A stretch of DNA of 51,534 nt from the NCBI RefSeq assembly GCF_000741165.1, contig NZ_JGYN01000014.1:15-51548 (forward strand), written 5' to 3'. Positions 35,943 to 45,078 of the stretch are shown piece after piece. This DNA is from Bifidobacterium biavatii DSM 23969. Its GTDB lineage: Bacteria > Actinomycetota > Actinomycetes > Actinomycetales > Bifidobacteriaceae. Position 1 is the first letter of the stretch. Every line of letters starts with the position of its first letter. The translations under genes were made by a program, and so were the position numbers. The notes below the pieces were generated by a model. That model was not told the origin of the DNA. It was given only the letters and a program-made list of their open reading frames with translations, and did not search any database.

Positions 35943-37097
35943 ATGAACAAGACGAAACAGAATCCGTTCAAACCCGGTGCCGGCTATGCTCCGCCGCTCC
36001 TGATCGGGCGCGACGATGACATTGACGATTTCGTCGAAGGATTGGACAACGGCCCGGGGGCGCCTTCGCGTCTGATGCGTGTCACCGGAGCACGAGGCAT
36101 CGGCAAGACGGTGCTGCTGTCGAAATTCGCCGAGGTCGCCAGTGCTCGGGGTTGGGAGGTCATTCGCGAATCGGCCTCCGAGGGATTGTGCGCCAGGCTG
36201 GTTGCGCAATTGCAGCCGCCGGCTCGGGGAAGGCATGATTTCACGCTGAATCCGAGCGTCAATGTGGCGGGGCTCATCGGGGGAAGTCTTGGTGCTTATC
36301 ATTATGAGTCTCCTCAGCAGATGCCTTTGACGCTGGCCGGTGCCATGAGGGAACGAATCGGTCGACTGGAGAAACGAGACGCCGGCCTGCTCATCGAGAT
36401 CGACGAGGCTCAGGCGGTGGATAAGAACGACATGATCGCCATAGCCAATGCCGCGCAAGCCATGAACGTGGAGAATCGGAATTACGCTCTCGTGTTCGCT
36501 GGACTGCCTTCCATGTCTTCCAAATGGCTGAACAATGATGCGACCACGTTCATGCGCCGTGCGGAGCCTCATGCTCTCAGGGATGTTCCTTTGTCTGCGG
36601 TGGCGGTATCGTTCGGGGATACTTTTGAAGGAACGGGCATGATCTTGGCTGGGGATCCTTTGCAAGCGGCCACGGAGGCCACGTTCGGATATCCTTTCAT
36701 GATCCAGCTTGTTGGTTATTACGTTTGGAGTCAGGCGAGGAGGAATCATCCGGATGATCCTGAGGTCACCATCGAGGATGCTCAGGCAGGTATCGGCAAG
36801 GCTTTGACTCGTTTGGGCGAGACCGTTCATGGTCCGGAATTGGACGGGTTGTCGTCCGTTGATCGAACGTATCTGCTGGCCATGGCACAGGATGATGGGC
36901 CGTCCTCTACTTCCGTGATCGCCGAACGTCTCGGCAAGGGAGTGAATTATGCGGGCAATTATCGTGCCCGTCTGCTCGAAGCGCAGGTCATTGAGAACAA
37001 GGGATACGGAAAAGTGGATTTCGCTATTCCTTACTTGCGCGAGTATCTCCGAGAACATGCGGCGTTCTACCGGATGAGCGCCGAATCCGGCGAGTGA
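35943..37097 (+). CDS. AAA ATPase, Orc1/Cdc6-like architecture (second paralogue)
   Basis: A 384-residue paralogue of the protein at 33441. Shared blocks include NPFKP-AG--PP-LIGR, LDNG-GAP-R, the Walker A GARGIGKT (49-56), ASEGL-RLV, Walker B LLIEIDEAQ and a winged-helix-like end VIAERLGKGVNYAGNYRARLLEAQVIENKGYGKVDFAIPYLREYL. The nucleotide-binding residues are intact. The start at 35943 follows AAGGGCG; a TTG 21 bases upstream would add seven residues. Base composition is a little less GC-rich than in the surrounding core genes. The two copies have clearly diverged, so the duplication is old or they arrived separately. Function unknown. Confidence 0.75.
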   Translation: MNKTKQNPFKPGAGYAPPLLIGRDDDIDDFVEGLDNGPGAPSRLMRVTGARGIGKTVLLSKFAEVASARGWEVIRESASEGLCARLVAQLQPPARGRHDFTLNPSVNVAGLIGGSLGAYHYESPQQMPLTLAGAMRERIGRLEKRDAGLLIEIDEAQAVDKNDMIAIANAAQAMNVENRNYALVFAGLPSMSSKWLNNDATTFMRRAEPHALRDVPLSAVAVSFGDTFEGTGMILAGDPLQAATEATFGYPFMIQLVGYYVWSQARRNHPDDPEVTIEDAQAGIGKALTRLGETVHGPELDGLSSVDRTYLLAMAQDDGPSSTSVIAERLGKGVNYAGNYRARLLEAQVIENKGYGKVDFAIPYLREYLREHAAFYRMSAESGE

Positions 37098-37099
37098 CC

Positions 37100-37437
37100 G
37101 GCTCTTCATATCTCGGCGCGTATGTGCCGAGATTCCTGTTGTTTTTGGTATCACGCTATGCGCGATGCCATGTTGTCGTGAGACTGCGAGGTAGTGCAAT
37201 CTCAATATCGCGTTGCTGCGCGATGCGATCGGAATCGCGCCGTCACGCGATACTGTGCCGTCAGCGGCAGCGGTAGCTGCCGCCACGATAAGTGTTCGAC
37301 GCACTGCGATGCTGGCGGAGCCTCGGCCCCCTCGGCTGAGGGGGCTGTCAGCCGCAGGCTGACTGGGGGAGCGTCCGCGGCACACCAGTGCTGCCAACAA
37401 CACAGCATCGCGCGCAGCGCGATTCCGCTATCCAACG
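37100..37437. repeat. dispersed hairpin-module repeat, copy E
   Basis: Opens with a degraded terminal repeat GGCTCTTCATATCTCGGCG at 37100. It then shows repeated TCGCGC-type hairpins, GCAGCGG/CCGCCAC-type sequence, GCCCCCTC/GAGGGGGC, GTCAGCC/GGCTGAC, GCGGCAC-ACCA-GTGCTGC and ATCGCGC/GCGCGAT (to about 37425). Frames reading through it are not coding. Confidence 0.8.
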
Positions 37438-37917
37438 GAATCGTCCATATCAGATTCTCGCACCAGTGTTGCCGCCCATCTCACTCCCTGACCATGAATA
37501 ATACTTGCATTTTGCAAGCGTAATCAAGACACGCCGATGGTTGGGGTATCTTTCGGCGGCGTATTTCCGCCATTGTTAACGATGCCTTTTCTTGCAATCT
37601 TCTAGACTGATGTTTCCTTGATTTGCAGACTGAAAGCGTTCGCAGTATGGTTGGGCATCAAGGAGATGCGGTAGGCAGACAGTGACCATCGCAGGTGAGG
37701 AAGTTTTCATCTCCACAAGAGATGAAGTACCAATCTTGCAAACGTATGCCGGCCGTGGTTGGACAACAACCGACCATCGGACGACATGCACGGTCCAACG
37801 TCAACGCCGACGCATCGACGCACAACAAGAACGCGCTTCGCAGCGGTCGCGCGTTCGGGCTGACAGCAGAACAAGCCGAGGGCGGCAGAGCGAATCGAAA
37901 GCCCGGAGGAGAGAGCA
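37438..37917 (+). promoter_or_regulatory. long leader region of the pilus cluster
   Basis: About 480 bp without a convincing gene. Hairpins are CTTGCA/TGCAAG (about 37505-37519) and TTCATCTC/GAGATGAA (37706-37726, loop CACAA). AT-rich DNA near 37490-37640 is the likely promoter zone. The adhesin ribosome site GGAGGAGAG closes the region. I see no homopolymer tract of the type used for pilus phase variation. Confidence 0.45.
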
Positions 37918-40900
37918 ATGCAGGGATTCACAACCCGTACCGTGGCAGGGACCTACACCCGTCGCCTAGCCGCGTCCGCCCTCGCCATCTCCATGATGCT
38001 CGGCACCGCCCTTGCCGGCATCATCACCGCCCCCATCTCCGCCTACGCCACCGACAGCACCAGTGGTTCCGACGCAGCTGGTCTGTGCACGCCCACGAAC
38101 ATCAACCTTGGCGACGACATCACGAAGAGCACCACCGACACCGGTGTGGCCACATATGTCGGCCGCGATATGTATATCGGTGCAAACAATAACAACAGCG
38201 AATATCTGGAAGACGGCAATGCGCCTGACGGTTCATACGCAGTGGAGGCCGAAGGCCTGACTGTTGTCAACGGCAAGCTGGCAATGAACCCCCTGAACAA
38301 CAGCTGGCGCATCAAAGATAACGATGGCAATCGGAACTCCGCTGGTTTCCGCTTCGGTACCGTTGGCTTTGGCGCGCAGTTCCGCCCGAAGAGCGGTGCC
38401 GCCTTGGTTGTCGGCGGCAAGAATTCCGCCATCAAGAACATGCGAACCGGCAACGTGAACACCAATGTCGGCGCGTGGACTAAGGGTGCATGGACCGGCC
38501 AGTCTGCGGAATGGAAATCTAAGGACAACTACGACGTCAACACCTCCAGCCCTGCATACACGTCGCAGATCGTCGGCACGATGGGCAAGTGGCAGTCCGA
38601 TAACAGGCATGATGCGGTGGTTGGCCAGCAGAGCCACTGGTACAAGGATGATAACTCCGATAACAAGTCGTATGACGAAGCGATGAAGGTCACCGGCACT
38701 GATGACGACAACAAGTCGTACACCAACAACTATTCGGACTACAACGAGACAATCGATACGCTGTCCAAGACTCTGGCACTGGGTAACACCGCCGGTGCCA
38801 GCGCGAGCGAGAGCAACGATGGCAGCAAGAAATCATTGAACGGCGTATGGCGCGGCAAATACAACTGGGATGTCAGTGATCAGTGGGCTTCCTATGGCTT
38901 CCAGTTCAATGGAGGCCAGACCGAAAAGGTCATCACGTTCAACGGTGACAACAAGTCCTCGATGCAATTTTTCAGTCTTCCCGCATCGATGTTGTCTGGT
39001 GATCAGGGCATTTCGTTCGAGTTCACGAACATTCCCGCCAACGCGTCCGTGGTCATCAACGTGACCGGTGCGAACAACAGCGAAATCACATTCCGTAACG
39101 GTTGGCGTGTGTGGTGGAACGGCACTGACGTGTCGGAGGGCTACCGTACCAAGGCCGGCGACGAGGTCAAGAACAAGTACGCGCACGCCGCGCAGTCGGT
39201 CATATGGAACTTCGCTGACGCTTCGAAGGTTACGATTCTCGGCGGCAAGGGTACTGGCACGCTCACGATCAAGAATGTCCAGCAGGTCGACGTCAACGAG
39301 AACAAGGCGACCGATAACGGAACCTACAACAACGTCACCACCACAGACGATCCTGCCGCCGCCTTCCTTGGCAGCATCCTCGTACCGAACGGCAGCCTCG
39401 AATCGCACGTGAGCACGAACGGCCGTGTGTGGGTCGGCGTGGACTTCTCCATGTACAACCCGGAGAGCGCTACGATCAAGATCAACGGCACCGAGTTGAA
39501 GACCTCCGAAGGCAAGACCACATCCGTGATCAACATGGATCAGGAACGTCACAACCTTCCTTGGTCTGGCAACTTTACCCAGAACTGCGCGGTGATCGGC
39601 TGGAACAAGGTCGATGCGAACACTCAGCAGAAGATCGGTGGCTCCGAATGGGGTATTTACAAGACTGAGGCTGAGGCAAAGGCCAACCAGAACGCCTTGC
39701 TGGTGGTCGATGACAACGGCAGCAACGATTCCGATTACACAGAAGGTGTGATCACCGTTCGCAACCTCATGCCGAATGCCACCTACTACATCAAGGAGCT
39801 GAAGGCCCCGGACAACTACACGGCTTCCGATACGGTGTACGAGATCAAGGCCGGAGCCGGCGGCGAAACCATCTACAAGCCGACGGCAGGCGAAAACATC
39901 GCGAACACCCCGTCCGGTGCATCCGTCCGCTGGGCCAAGTACGAGAACGGCGACAAGAACAAGACCCCGTTGCCCGGTTCCGAATGGCAGCTGACTAAGA
40001 AGGGTACGAACAGTCCCAACGACGACGAAACGTGGACGATCAAGGACAACACCCGTTCCCTGATCAAGGTCGACATCCTCAACGCGTCCACCAACGCCGA
40101 CGCGGGCGCCACGCACTCGATGAACCAGTCTTCGAGCGTGCACTTCAAGGCCAAGATCACTTATCGTGACAACACCACAACCGACAACGACAGCGACGTG
40201 ACCTGGACATCCAGCAACGAAACCGTCGCCAGCGTCACCGCCGACGGCGTGGTCATCGCCAAGCAGCCCGGCACCACGGTCATCAAGGCCACTGCCGTTG
40301 CGGACGACACCAAGTCTGACTCGATCACCGTCACTGTCAGCAGCGTCAGCGTGACCGGCATTACGATTAAGAACGGCAATCAGGTCGTGGCTGCGAACAG
40401 CACGCTGGACATGGCGAAAGACGGCAGTCTCCAGCTGGACGCCGTCGTCGAATCGCAGAGCGGCACCACAGTATCCGCGCTGTGGGAATCATCCGCCCCG
40501 GACGTGGCAACGGTCACTGCAAACGGTCTGATCAAGGCCGTATCCGTGGGCGTATCAACCATCACCGTGTACGCCGGTGACAAGCAGACGTCGGTCGTCG
40601 TGCGCGTCACCGACAGTACCGAAACGCTCGTGTACGTCAAGAAGAGCGTCGTGCTCAAGACGTATCCGAACTGGGGTGACGATTACTACATCGGCTACGG
40701 CAGAACTGGTGCGGCGTGGTCGTACGCGAAGATGACGGCCAGCGAGTGCAACGACGACTGGATGTATGTGAGTATTCCCCGTCAGGGCAACGATACGGCG
40801 TTCAAGATCGTCAATCAAGGCAACAACAACGCCGGCGGCTCATGGTATCCGGCCGGTACCGGTTCGGACATCAAGTTCAACAGCCGTGCGGTCATCGTGC

Positions 40901-42444
40901 TGGACGGTAGCAACGCCTCCGGCACCGACGACATGCCCGACTGCACGGTGCGCGCGACGACGAGGACTGCGGCTGCCGGCATGGACGATGCGCAGGCTGA
41001 TGCCGCCGACGATGCCGACGATGCTGCGACCGTCGAGAATGCCACTGATGCGGTGATCGCTGACGTTGACGAGACGAACGCGGCTGAGACGACTGCCGAG
41101 CGGATGACTGACGCTGCAGAAACGGATGCCGGTCAGCAAGACGGGAAGGCCGTTGCGTTCGATTGCTCTGCGACCGGATACCTGTGCGACATCGACCCGG
41201 CCTCCGGTATGTTCCGCGTCAAGGATTTGGCCGACGGTACGTACGAGCTGAAGGAAACCGTCGCTCCGAACGGCTACACGCTGAACACCACCGTGTACAA
41301 GTTCACCGTCGTCAACGGTGTGCCGACTTGGGACGGTGACCAGGCTGGACTGGTGAACGGCGTCATGTACATTGACGACAAGCCGACCGAAGTGACGTGG
41401 TACAAGCAGGATGCGAAACACTCCTTCGCGCTCGCCGGTTCGCAGTGGAAGATTCAGCTCAGTGGCGGCACCGCGATCTACTGCGTTGCCGATGACAATG
41501 CGACCGTCGATACGTCCGCTTGCTCCGGAACCACGTTGCAGGATGTGGCCGATACCGTGGCCGGTACGATCACCGTCAAGAAGCTGCCCAAGGGCACGTA
41601 CACACTGACGGAAACCGTGGCTCCGACCGGTTACGACAAGCTGAGCGATTCGTATACGTTCAAGGTTGACGATTCCGCGTCGACCGTGCAGATCGACGAC
41701 CTGACCGGCAACAAGATCGACAACTCGCTGACTCCGGTCGAAACCGAGATTCCAGTGAAGAAGTCGGTGACCGGCGGAAGCTGGCCGACCGGTTCGGATG
41801 GCCAGCCGGTGGCGTTCCAGTTCAAACTGGAGAAGTACGGGAACGATACGCAACAGGCAATCCCGACTCCGACCAACTGCAGCAACGCTCCGTCCGCTGA
41901 CATTGAGCACGGAACCGCTTGCGTGATCGATGTTAAGCCCGATGAAACCGGCAAGTTCACTGCGGATGGTGTGTTCAAGGGACTGCACTTTAACGCCAAC
42001 AACCTTGGTGCGGATGCGAGCAATAAATATGCGAACACGTACACGTACAAGATCACTGAGGTGAAGCCGGCTAACGCGGATCCGTTCATCGAGTATTCGC
42101 AGGCCGTGTACAAGGTGGTCGTAACGGTCGAGCAGGCCAAGGATTCGTCCGGCAAGTGGGCCGGCTTGAAAGTGTCGTACACGATGACTCGTGAAAAGAC
42201 CGATGCCGGTACCTCTGTCGAAGGCGCGAATGCGACCGTCGGCTCGTGGAATTCGGATCAGTCGAACAACGCGAATGGCGGCGAGACTGCCAAGCCAATT
42301 GCCACGTTCACCAACAACATTTACGGCCCCGAACTGCCGGCAACCGGCGGCGAGGGTACGGCGATGTTCCTGCGAGCGGGTTCGTTCGCAGTCCTCGTGG
42401 CGACGCTCGGCTTGGCCTTCATGGCAAGGAGGCGTCGCTCATGA
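37918..42444 (+). CDS. large LPXTG-anchored pilus-tip adhesin
   Basis: A 1508-residue surface protein. Order: signal peptide (cleaved near SAYA-TDS, ~45), an adhesive choice-of-anchor A-like domain (about 50-540, ending AAFLGSILVPNGSLESH), and a SpaA/Cna_B-type domain (about 555-650). A second SpaA-type domain starts at ~669 and appears interrupted by two bacterial Ig-like (Big_2) domains (712-900), a carbohydrate-binding-like module (903-1010, WSYAKMTASECNDDWMYVSI) and an Ala/Asp-rich linker. It resumes at ~1078 with GTYELKETVAPNGY. A third follows (1158-1255, GTYTLTETVAPTGY), then an FctA/Spy0128-like domain (1274-1470). It ends with the sorting signal LPATG at 1473-1477, a membrane helix and RRRRS. 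The start follows GGAGGAGAG. The domain set marks it as the tip adhesin of a sortase-built pilus. Confidence 0.9.
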   Translation: MQGFTTRTVAGTYTRRLAASALAISMMLGTALAGIITAPISAYATDSTSGSDAAGLCTPTNINLGDDITKSTTDTGVATYVGRDMYIGANNNNSEYLEDGNAPDGSYAVEAEGLTVVNGKLAMNPLNNSWRIKDNDGNRNSAGFRFGTVGFGAQFRPKSGAALVVGGKNSAIKNMRTGNVNTNVGAWTKGAWTGQSAEWKSKDNYDVNTSSPAYTSQIVGTMGKWQSDNRHDAVVGQQSHWYKDDNSDNKSYDEAMKVTGTDDDNKSYTNNYSDYNETIDTLSKTLALGNTAGASASESNDGSKKSLNGVWRGKYNWDVSDQWASYGFQFNGGQTEKVITFNGDNKSSMQFFSLPASMLSGDQGISFEFTNIPANASVVINVTGANNSEITFRNGWRVWWNGTDVSEGYRTKAGDEVKNKYAHAAQSVIWNFADASKVTILGGKGTGTLTIKNVQQVDVNENKATDNGTYNNVTTTDDPAAAFLGSILVPNGSLESHVSTNGRVWVGVDFSMYNPESATIKINGTELKTSEGKTTSVINMDQERHNLPWSGNFTQNCAVIGWNKVDANTQQKIGGSEWGIYKTEAEAKANQNALLVVDDNGSNDSDYTEGVITVRNLMPNATYYIKELKAPDNYTASDTVYEIKAGAGGETIYKPTAGENIANTPSGASVRWAKYENGDKNKTPLPGSEWQLTKKGTNSPNDDETWTIKDNTRSLIKVDILNASTNADAGATHSMNQSSSVHFKAKITYRDNTTTDNDSDVTWTSSNETVASVTADGVVIAKQPGTTVIKATAVADDTKSDSITVTVSSVSVTGITIKNGNQVVAANSTLDMAKDGSLQLDAVVESQSGTTVSALWESSAPDVATVTANGLIKAVSVGVSTITVYAGDKQTSVVVRVTDSTETLVYVKKSVVLKTYPNWGDDYYIGYGRTGAAWSYAKMTASECNDDWMYVSIPRQGNDTAFKIVNQGNNNAGGSWYPAGTGSDIKFNSRAVIVLDGSNASGTDDMPDCTVRATTRTAAAGMDDAQADAADDADDAATVENATDAVIADVDETNAAETTAERMTDAAETDAGQQDGKAVAFDCSATGYLCDIDPASGMFRVKDLADGTYELKETVAPNGYTLNTTVYKFTVVNGVPTWDGDQAGLVNGVMYIDDKPTEVTWYKQDAKHSFALAGSQWKIQLSGGTAIYCVADDNATVDTSACSGTTLQDVADTVAGTITVKKLPKGTYTLTETVAPTGYDKLSDSYTFKVDDSASTVQIDDLTGNKIDNSLTPVETEIPVKKSVTGGSWPTGSDGQPVAFQFKLEKYGNDTQQAIPTPTNCSNAPSADIEHGTACVIDVKPDETGKFTADGVFKGLHFNANNLGADASNKYANTYTYKITEVKPANADPFIEYSQAVYKVVVTVEQAKDSSGKWAGLKVSYTMTREKTDAGTSVEGANATVGSWNSDQSNNANGGETAKPIATFTNNIYGPELPATGGEGTAMFLRAGSFAVLVATLGLAFMARRRRS

Positions 42445-42456
42445 CTGGTTCTTCTC

Positions 42457-42690
42457 CGAAGGGAGGCGCCCCATAGCCTTCCCTTTCTCAAGTCCAGGGA
42501 GCCCCGCTGTCGCGGCGTGGTCTCGCCTATCGGCGAGTCTGTGCTGTCAGCTCGCCTACCGGCGAGCAGTCGCCGCTCCCTACATAACTCAAAACCCCTT
42601 CTGAAGCTGGCGGAGCTCTCGGCCCCCTCGGCTGAGGGGGCTGTCAGCCGGAGGCTGACTGGGGGAGTGTTCACCACTCCACAATCCCAG
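42457..42690. repeat. dispersed hairpin-module repeat, copy F
   Basis: After a bulged hairpin (about 42457-42487, possible adhesin terminator) come CTCGCC/GGCGAG twice (near 42525 and 42552), GCCCCCTC/GAGGGGGC, GTCAGCC/GGCTGAC and GGGGGAGTG. No terminal repeat is seen. Lies between adhesin and major pilin genes; no coding sequence is visible there. Confidence 0.75.
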
Positions 42691-42821
42691 AAATCCTCCT
42701 CAAGCCACAGAACCAGGTGGGAAAACTTCAAGCGTTACGGAACGCCCGACTTCCCGCCACCAATCAAGTTTTCATAACTTAACCCAATTCAAATCAAGGA
42801 AGATCACTCAAAGGAGTAATC

Positions 42822-44960
42822 ATGAAGAAGTTAGGCAAGGCCCTGTTGGGTCTTCTCGCGGCCGTGGCGATGCTCGTCACCGGCCTCGTCGCCCCCACCA
42901 CCGCCTTCGCGGATGATGAGACGTCTGCGGCTACCACCAAGTATTCCATCACCATCAACAACACGGTGAAGGGCTACACCTACAAGGCGTATCAGGTGTT
43001 CTCTGGCACCCTGTCTACGGAGAGTGGCAGGCAGACCCTGTCCGACATTGAGTGGGGCGATGGTGTTGATGGAACCGAACTGCTGAAGGAGCTGACGGGC
43101 CTCGATAAAGATACCAAGGATACGAACCTCGCCAAGCTGCTGCTCACCAAGACCGAGGGTGAAGGCGATCAGGAAAAGACCGTTACGTACAACCCGTTCA
43201 AGGACGCTAAGGACGCGAAGGATGTAGCTAAGGTTCTCAGCGGCCAGACCTCGACGGTTGACAAGACTTCCGAGTTCATGCAGGCGTTCGCCAAGGTTGT
43301 TGGCAAGCACCTCAACAACAAGACGGATGAAACCGCGGGTACGACTGACAAGGGTCATGAGAGCTCTCCGGTTCTGAGGGATGAGAACAATCAGGACGGT
43401 GACATCACCGGTTACAGGATCTCCGGTCTTGACGCCGGTTACTACATCGTGCTGAACACCACTGTGCCGGGCAAGGATGCTACCGGCGAGGATGTGAACG
43501 ATGAGAACTCCAAGTCCGCCTACACTGAGTTCATCCTCCAGCTCGTCGCCGACGTCAATGTGGCTCCGAAGAGCGAAGTGCCGACCCTGACCAAGAAGGT
43601 GCAGGAGAAGAACGATTCTGCCGCCGAGTCTGATAAGTCCACTCCGAAGAACCCGACCGATTGGCAGGACGGCGCCGACTACGATGTGAACGACAATGTC
43701 CCGTTCCAGCTGACCGCGACCCTGCCGAAGGATGCGACCCGCTTCGCCGCCTACGAGAAGTACCACCTGACCTTCCACGATAAGCAGAGCGTGGGCTTGA
43801 CCTTCAACGACGACGCTAAGCTGACTCTAAAGCACGACGTCACCACTAAGACCGATGCAGGCGAGAAGACCGAGACCAAGGAAACGGTTATTCCTGCCAA
43901 GGGCACGAAGGACGGCGTCGAGCACACCAACTACACCGTGACGTGGTCTGGTGCTACCAAGGATGCCGATAAGACGACCGACGGTGATACCTTCGACATC
44001 GCCTTCAAGGACGTCAAGGATCTTTACGATGCTAACGGTGACAAGATTGAGGTTGCCGCTGGTGACCGTATCGTGGTTGACTACACCGCTAAGCTGAACG
44101 ACAAGGCCGTCATTGGTAAGCCGGGCAACCCGAACGAGGCCCGCCTCACCTACTCCAACAACCCGAACAATGAGGGTGACGGCGAGTCCGGTCACACTCC
44201 GTGGGACAAGGTCACCGTCTTCACCTTCACCATCGAAGCCAACAAGGTCGGCGAAGATGGAACGACCTCGCTGAAGGGTGCCGGCTTCACCCTGTACAAG
44301 TGGGAGAACACTGCAAAGAAAGGTGAAACGGCCAAGTTCGGCTGGAAGGAAGTCTCCGTGATCGCTCCGGTGTATAAGAAGGCTACCGATACTACGGATG
44401 CGGATCATAAGGATGCTGACGGCAACCTGCTCGACGACGATGGCAACAAAGTAGTTGATGAGGACAAGACGCCGACCACATTCACGTGGAAGCAAATCGA
44501 CTCTGGCACCTACAAGCTCGAGGAAAGCACCGTCCCGCTCGGTTACGACAAGGCTGAAGACCAGTACTTCGTGGTCGAAGCCACCTACGACACCGATTAC
44601 GACAACAACGACGCTGACAAGAAAGAGCTGGATCCGGAAGATCTGACGCTGAACATCTACAAGGGCACTGTCACCACTGATGACAAGGGTAATGTGACCG
44701 CTGTGACCAAGGGCGACAAACTGAACACCGAGAAGACGGATGCTTCTTGGAGCATCAAGGATGAAGTGATCAAGGAAACCGGTAAGGGTTCTGTCACTCA
44801 CCAGCAGGCCATCGCTTCCACGACCATTGTGAACAAGAAGGGTTCCAGCCTTCCTGAGACCGGTGGCATGGGCACGGTGATCCTCTACGCTCTCGGTGGT
44901 GCGTTCGTCGTCGCCGCGGGCCTGTGGTTCGGTCTGCGTCGTCGCTTCTCCAACCGCTGA
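42822..44960 (+). CDS. major pilin (sortase-assembled, isopeptide-forming)
   Basis: A 712-residue FimA-type pilin. A signal peptide ending near TTAFA-DDE is followed by an N-terminal pilin domain. The pilin motif PTLTKKV at 254-260 supplies the lysine used for polymerisation (K258 or K259). The E-box GTYKLEESTVPLGY has the glutamate at 567. The sorting signal is LPETG at 677-681, followed by a hydrophobic helix and RRRFSNR. The start follows AAAGGAG. Long repeats of acidic and Lys-rich turns are typical of the group. A strong terminator follows, so this cistron probably has the highest copy number of the cluster, as expected for a shaft subunit. Confidence 0.92.
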   Translation: MKKLGKALLGLLAAVAMLVTGLVAPTTAFADDETSAATTKYSITINNTVKGYTYKAYQVFSGTLSTESGRQTLSDIEWGDGVDGTELLKELTGLDKDTKDTNLAKLLLTKTEGEGDQEKTVTYNPFKDAKDAKDVAKVLSGQTSTVDKTSEFMQAFAKVVGKHLNNKTDETAGTTDKGHESSPVLRDENNQDGDITGYRISGLDAGYYIVLNTTVPGKDATGEDVNDENSKSAYTEFILQLVADVNVAPKSEVPTLTKKVQEKNDSAAESDKSTPKNPTDWQDGADYDVNDNVPFQLTATLPKDATRFAAYEKYHLTFHDKQSVGLTFNDDAKLTLKHDVTTKTDAGEKTETKETVIPAKGTKDGVEHTNYTVTWSGATKDADKTTDGDTFDIAFKDVKDLYDANGDKIEVAAGDRIVVDYTAKLNDKAVIGKPGNPNEARLTYSNNPNNEGDGESGHTPWDKVTVFTFTIEANKVGEDGTTSLKGAGFTLYKWENTAKKGETAKFGWKEVSVIAPVYKKATDTTDADHKDADGNLLDDDGNKVVDEDKTPTTFTWKQIDSGTYKLEESTVPLGYDKAEDQYFVVEATYDTDYDNNDADKKELDPEDLTLNIYKGTVTTDDKGNVTAVTKGDKLNTEKTDASWSIKDEVIKETGKGSVTHQQAIASTTIVNKKGSSLPETGGMGTVILYALGGAFVVAAGLWFGLRRRFSNR

Positions 44961-45002
44961 ATAGTGGTCTGATGATCCTCGTTTGAGGATTTCCTAAGGG
45001 TT

Positions 45003-45040
45003 CTTTGCTTCGCCTCGCTGTGAGGCGGGGCGAAGCAAAG
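45003..45040 (+). terminator. strong hairpin between major and minor pilin genes
   Basis: CTTTGCTTCGCCTC pairs with GAGGCG-bulge-CGAAGCAAAG, followed by a T/C-rich tract with TTTT. It should reduce transcription into the minor pilin gene. Confidence 0.8.
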
Positions 45041-45078
45041 AGTCTCTCTGTTTTCTTGGGATCTCTGTGGGGAGACGT

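Noticed and set aside
37682..37969. 95-codon frame in the pilus leader
   Set aside because: No ribosome site, Arg-rich composition and overlap with the adhesin signal peptide in another frame.
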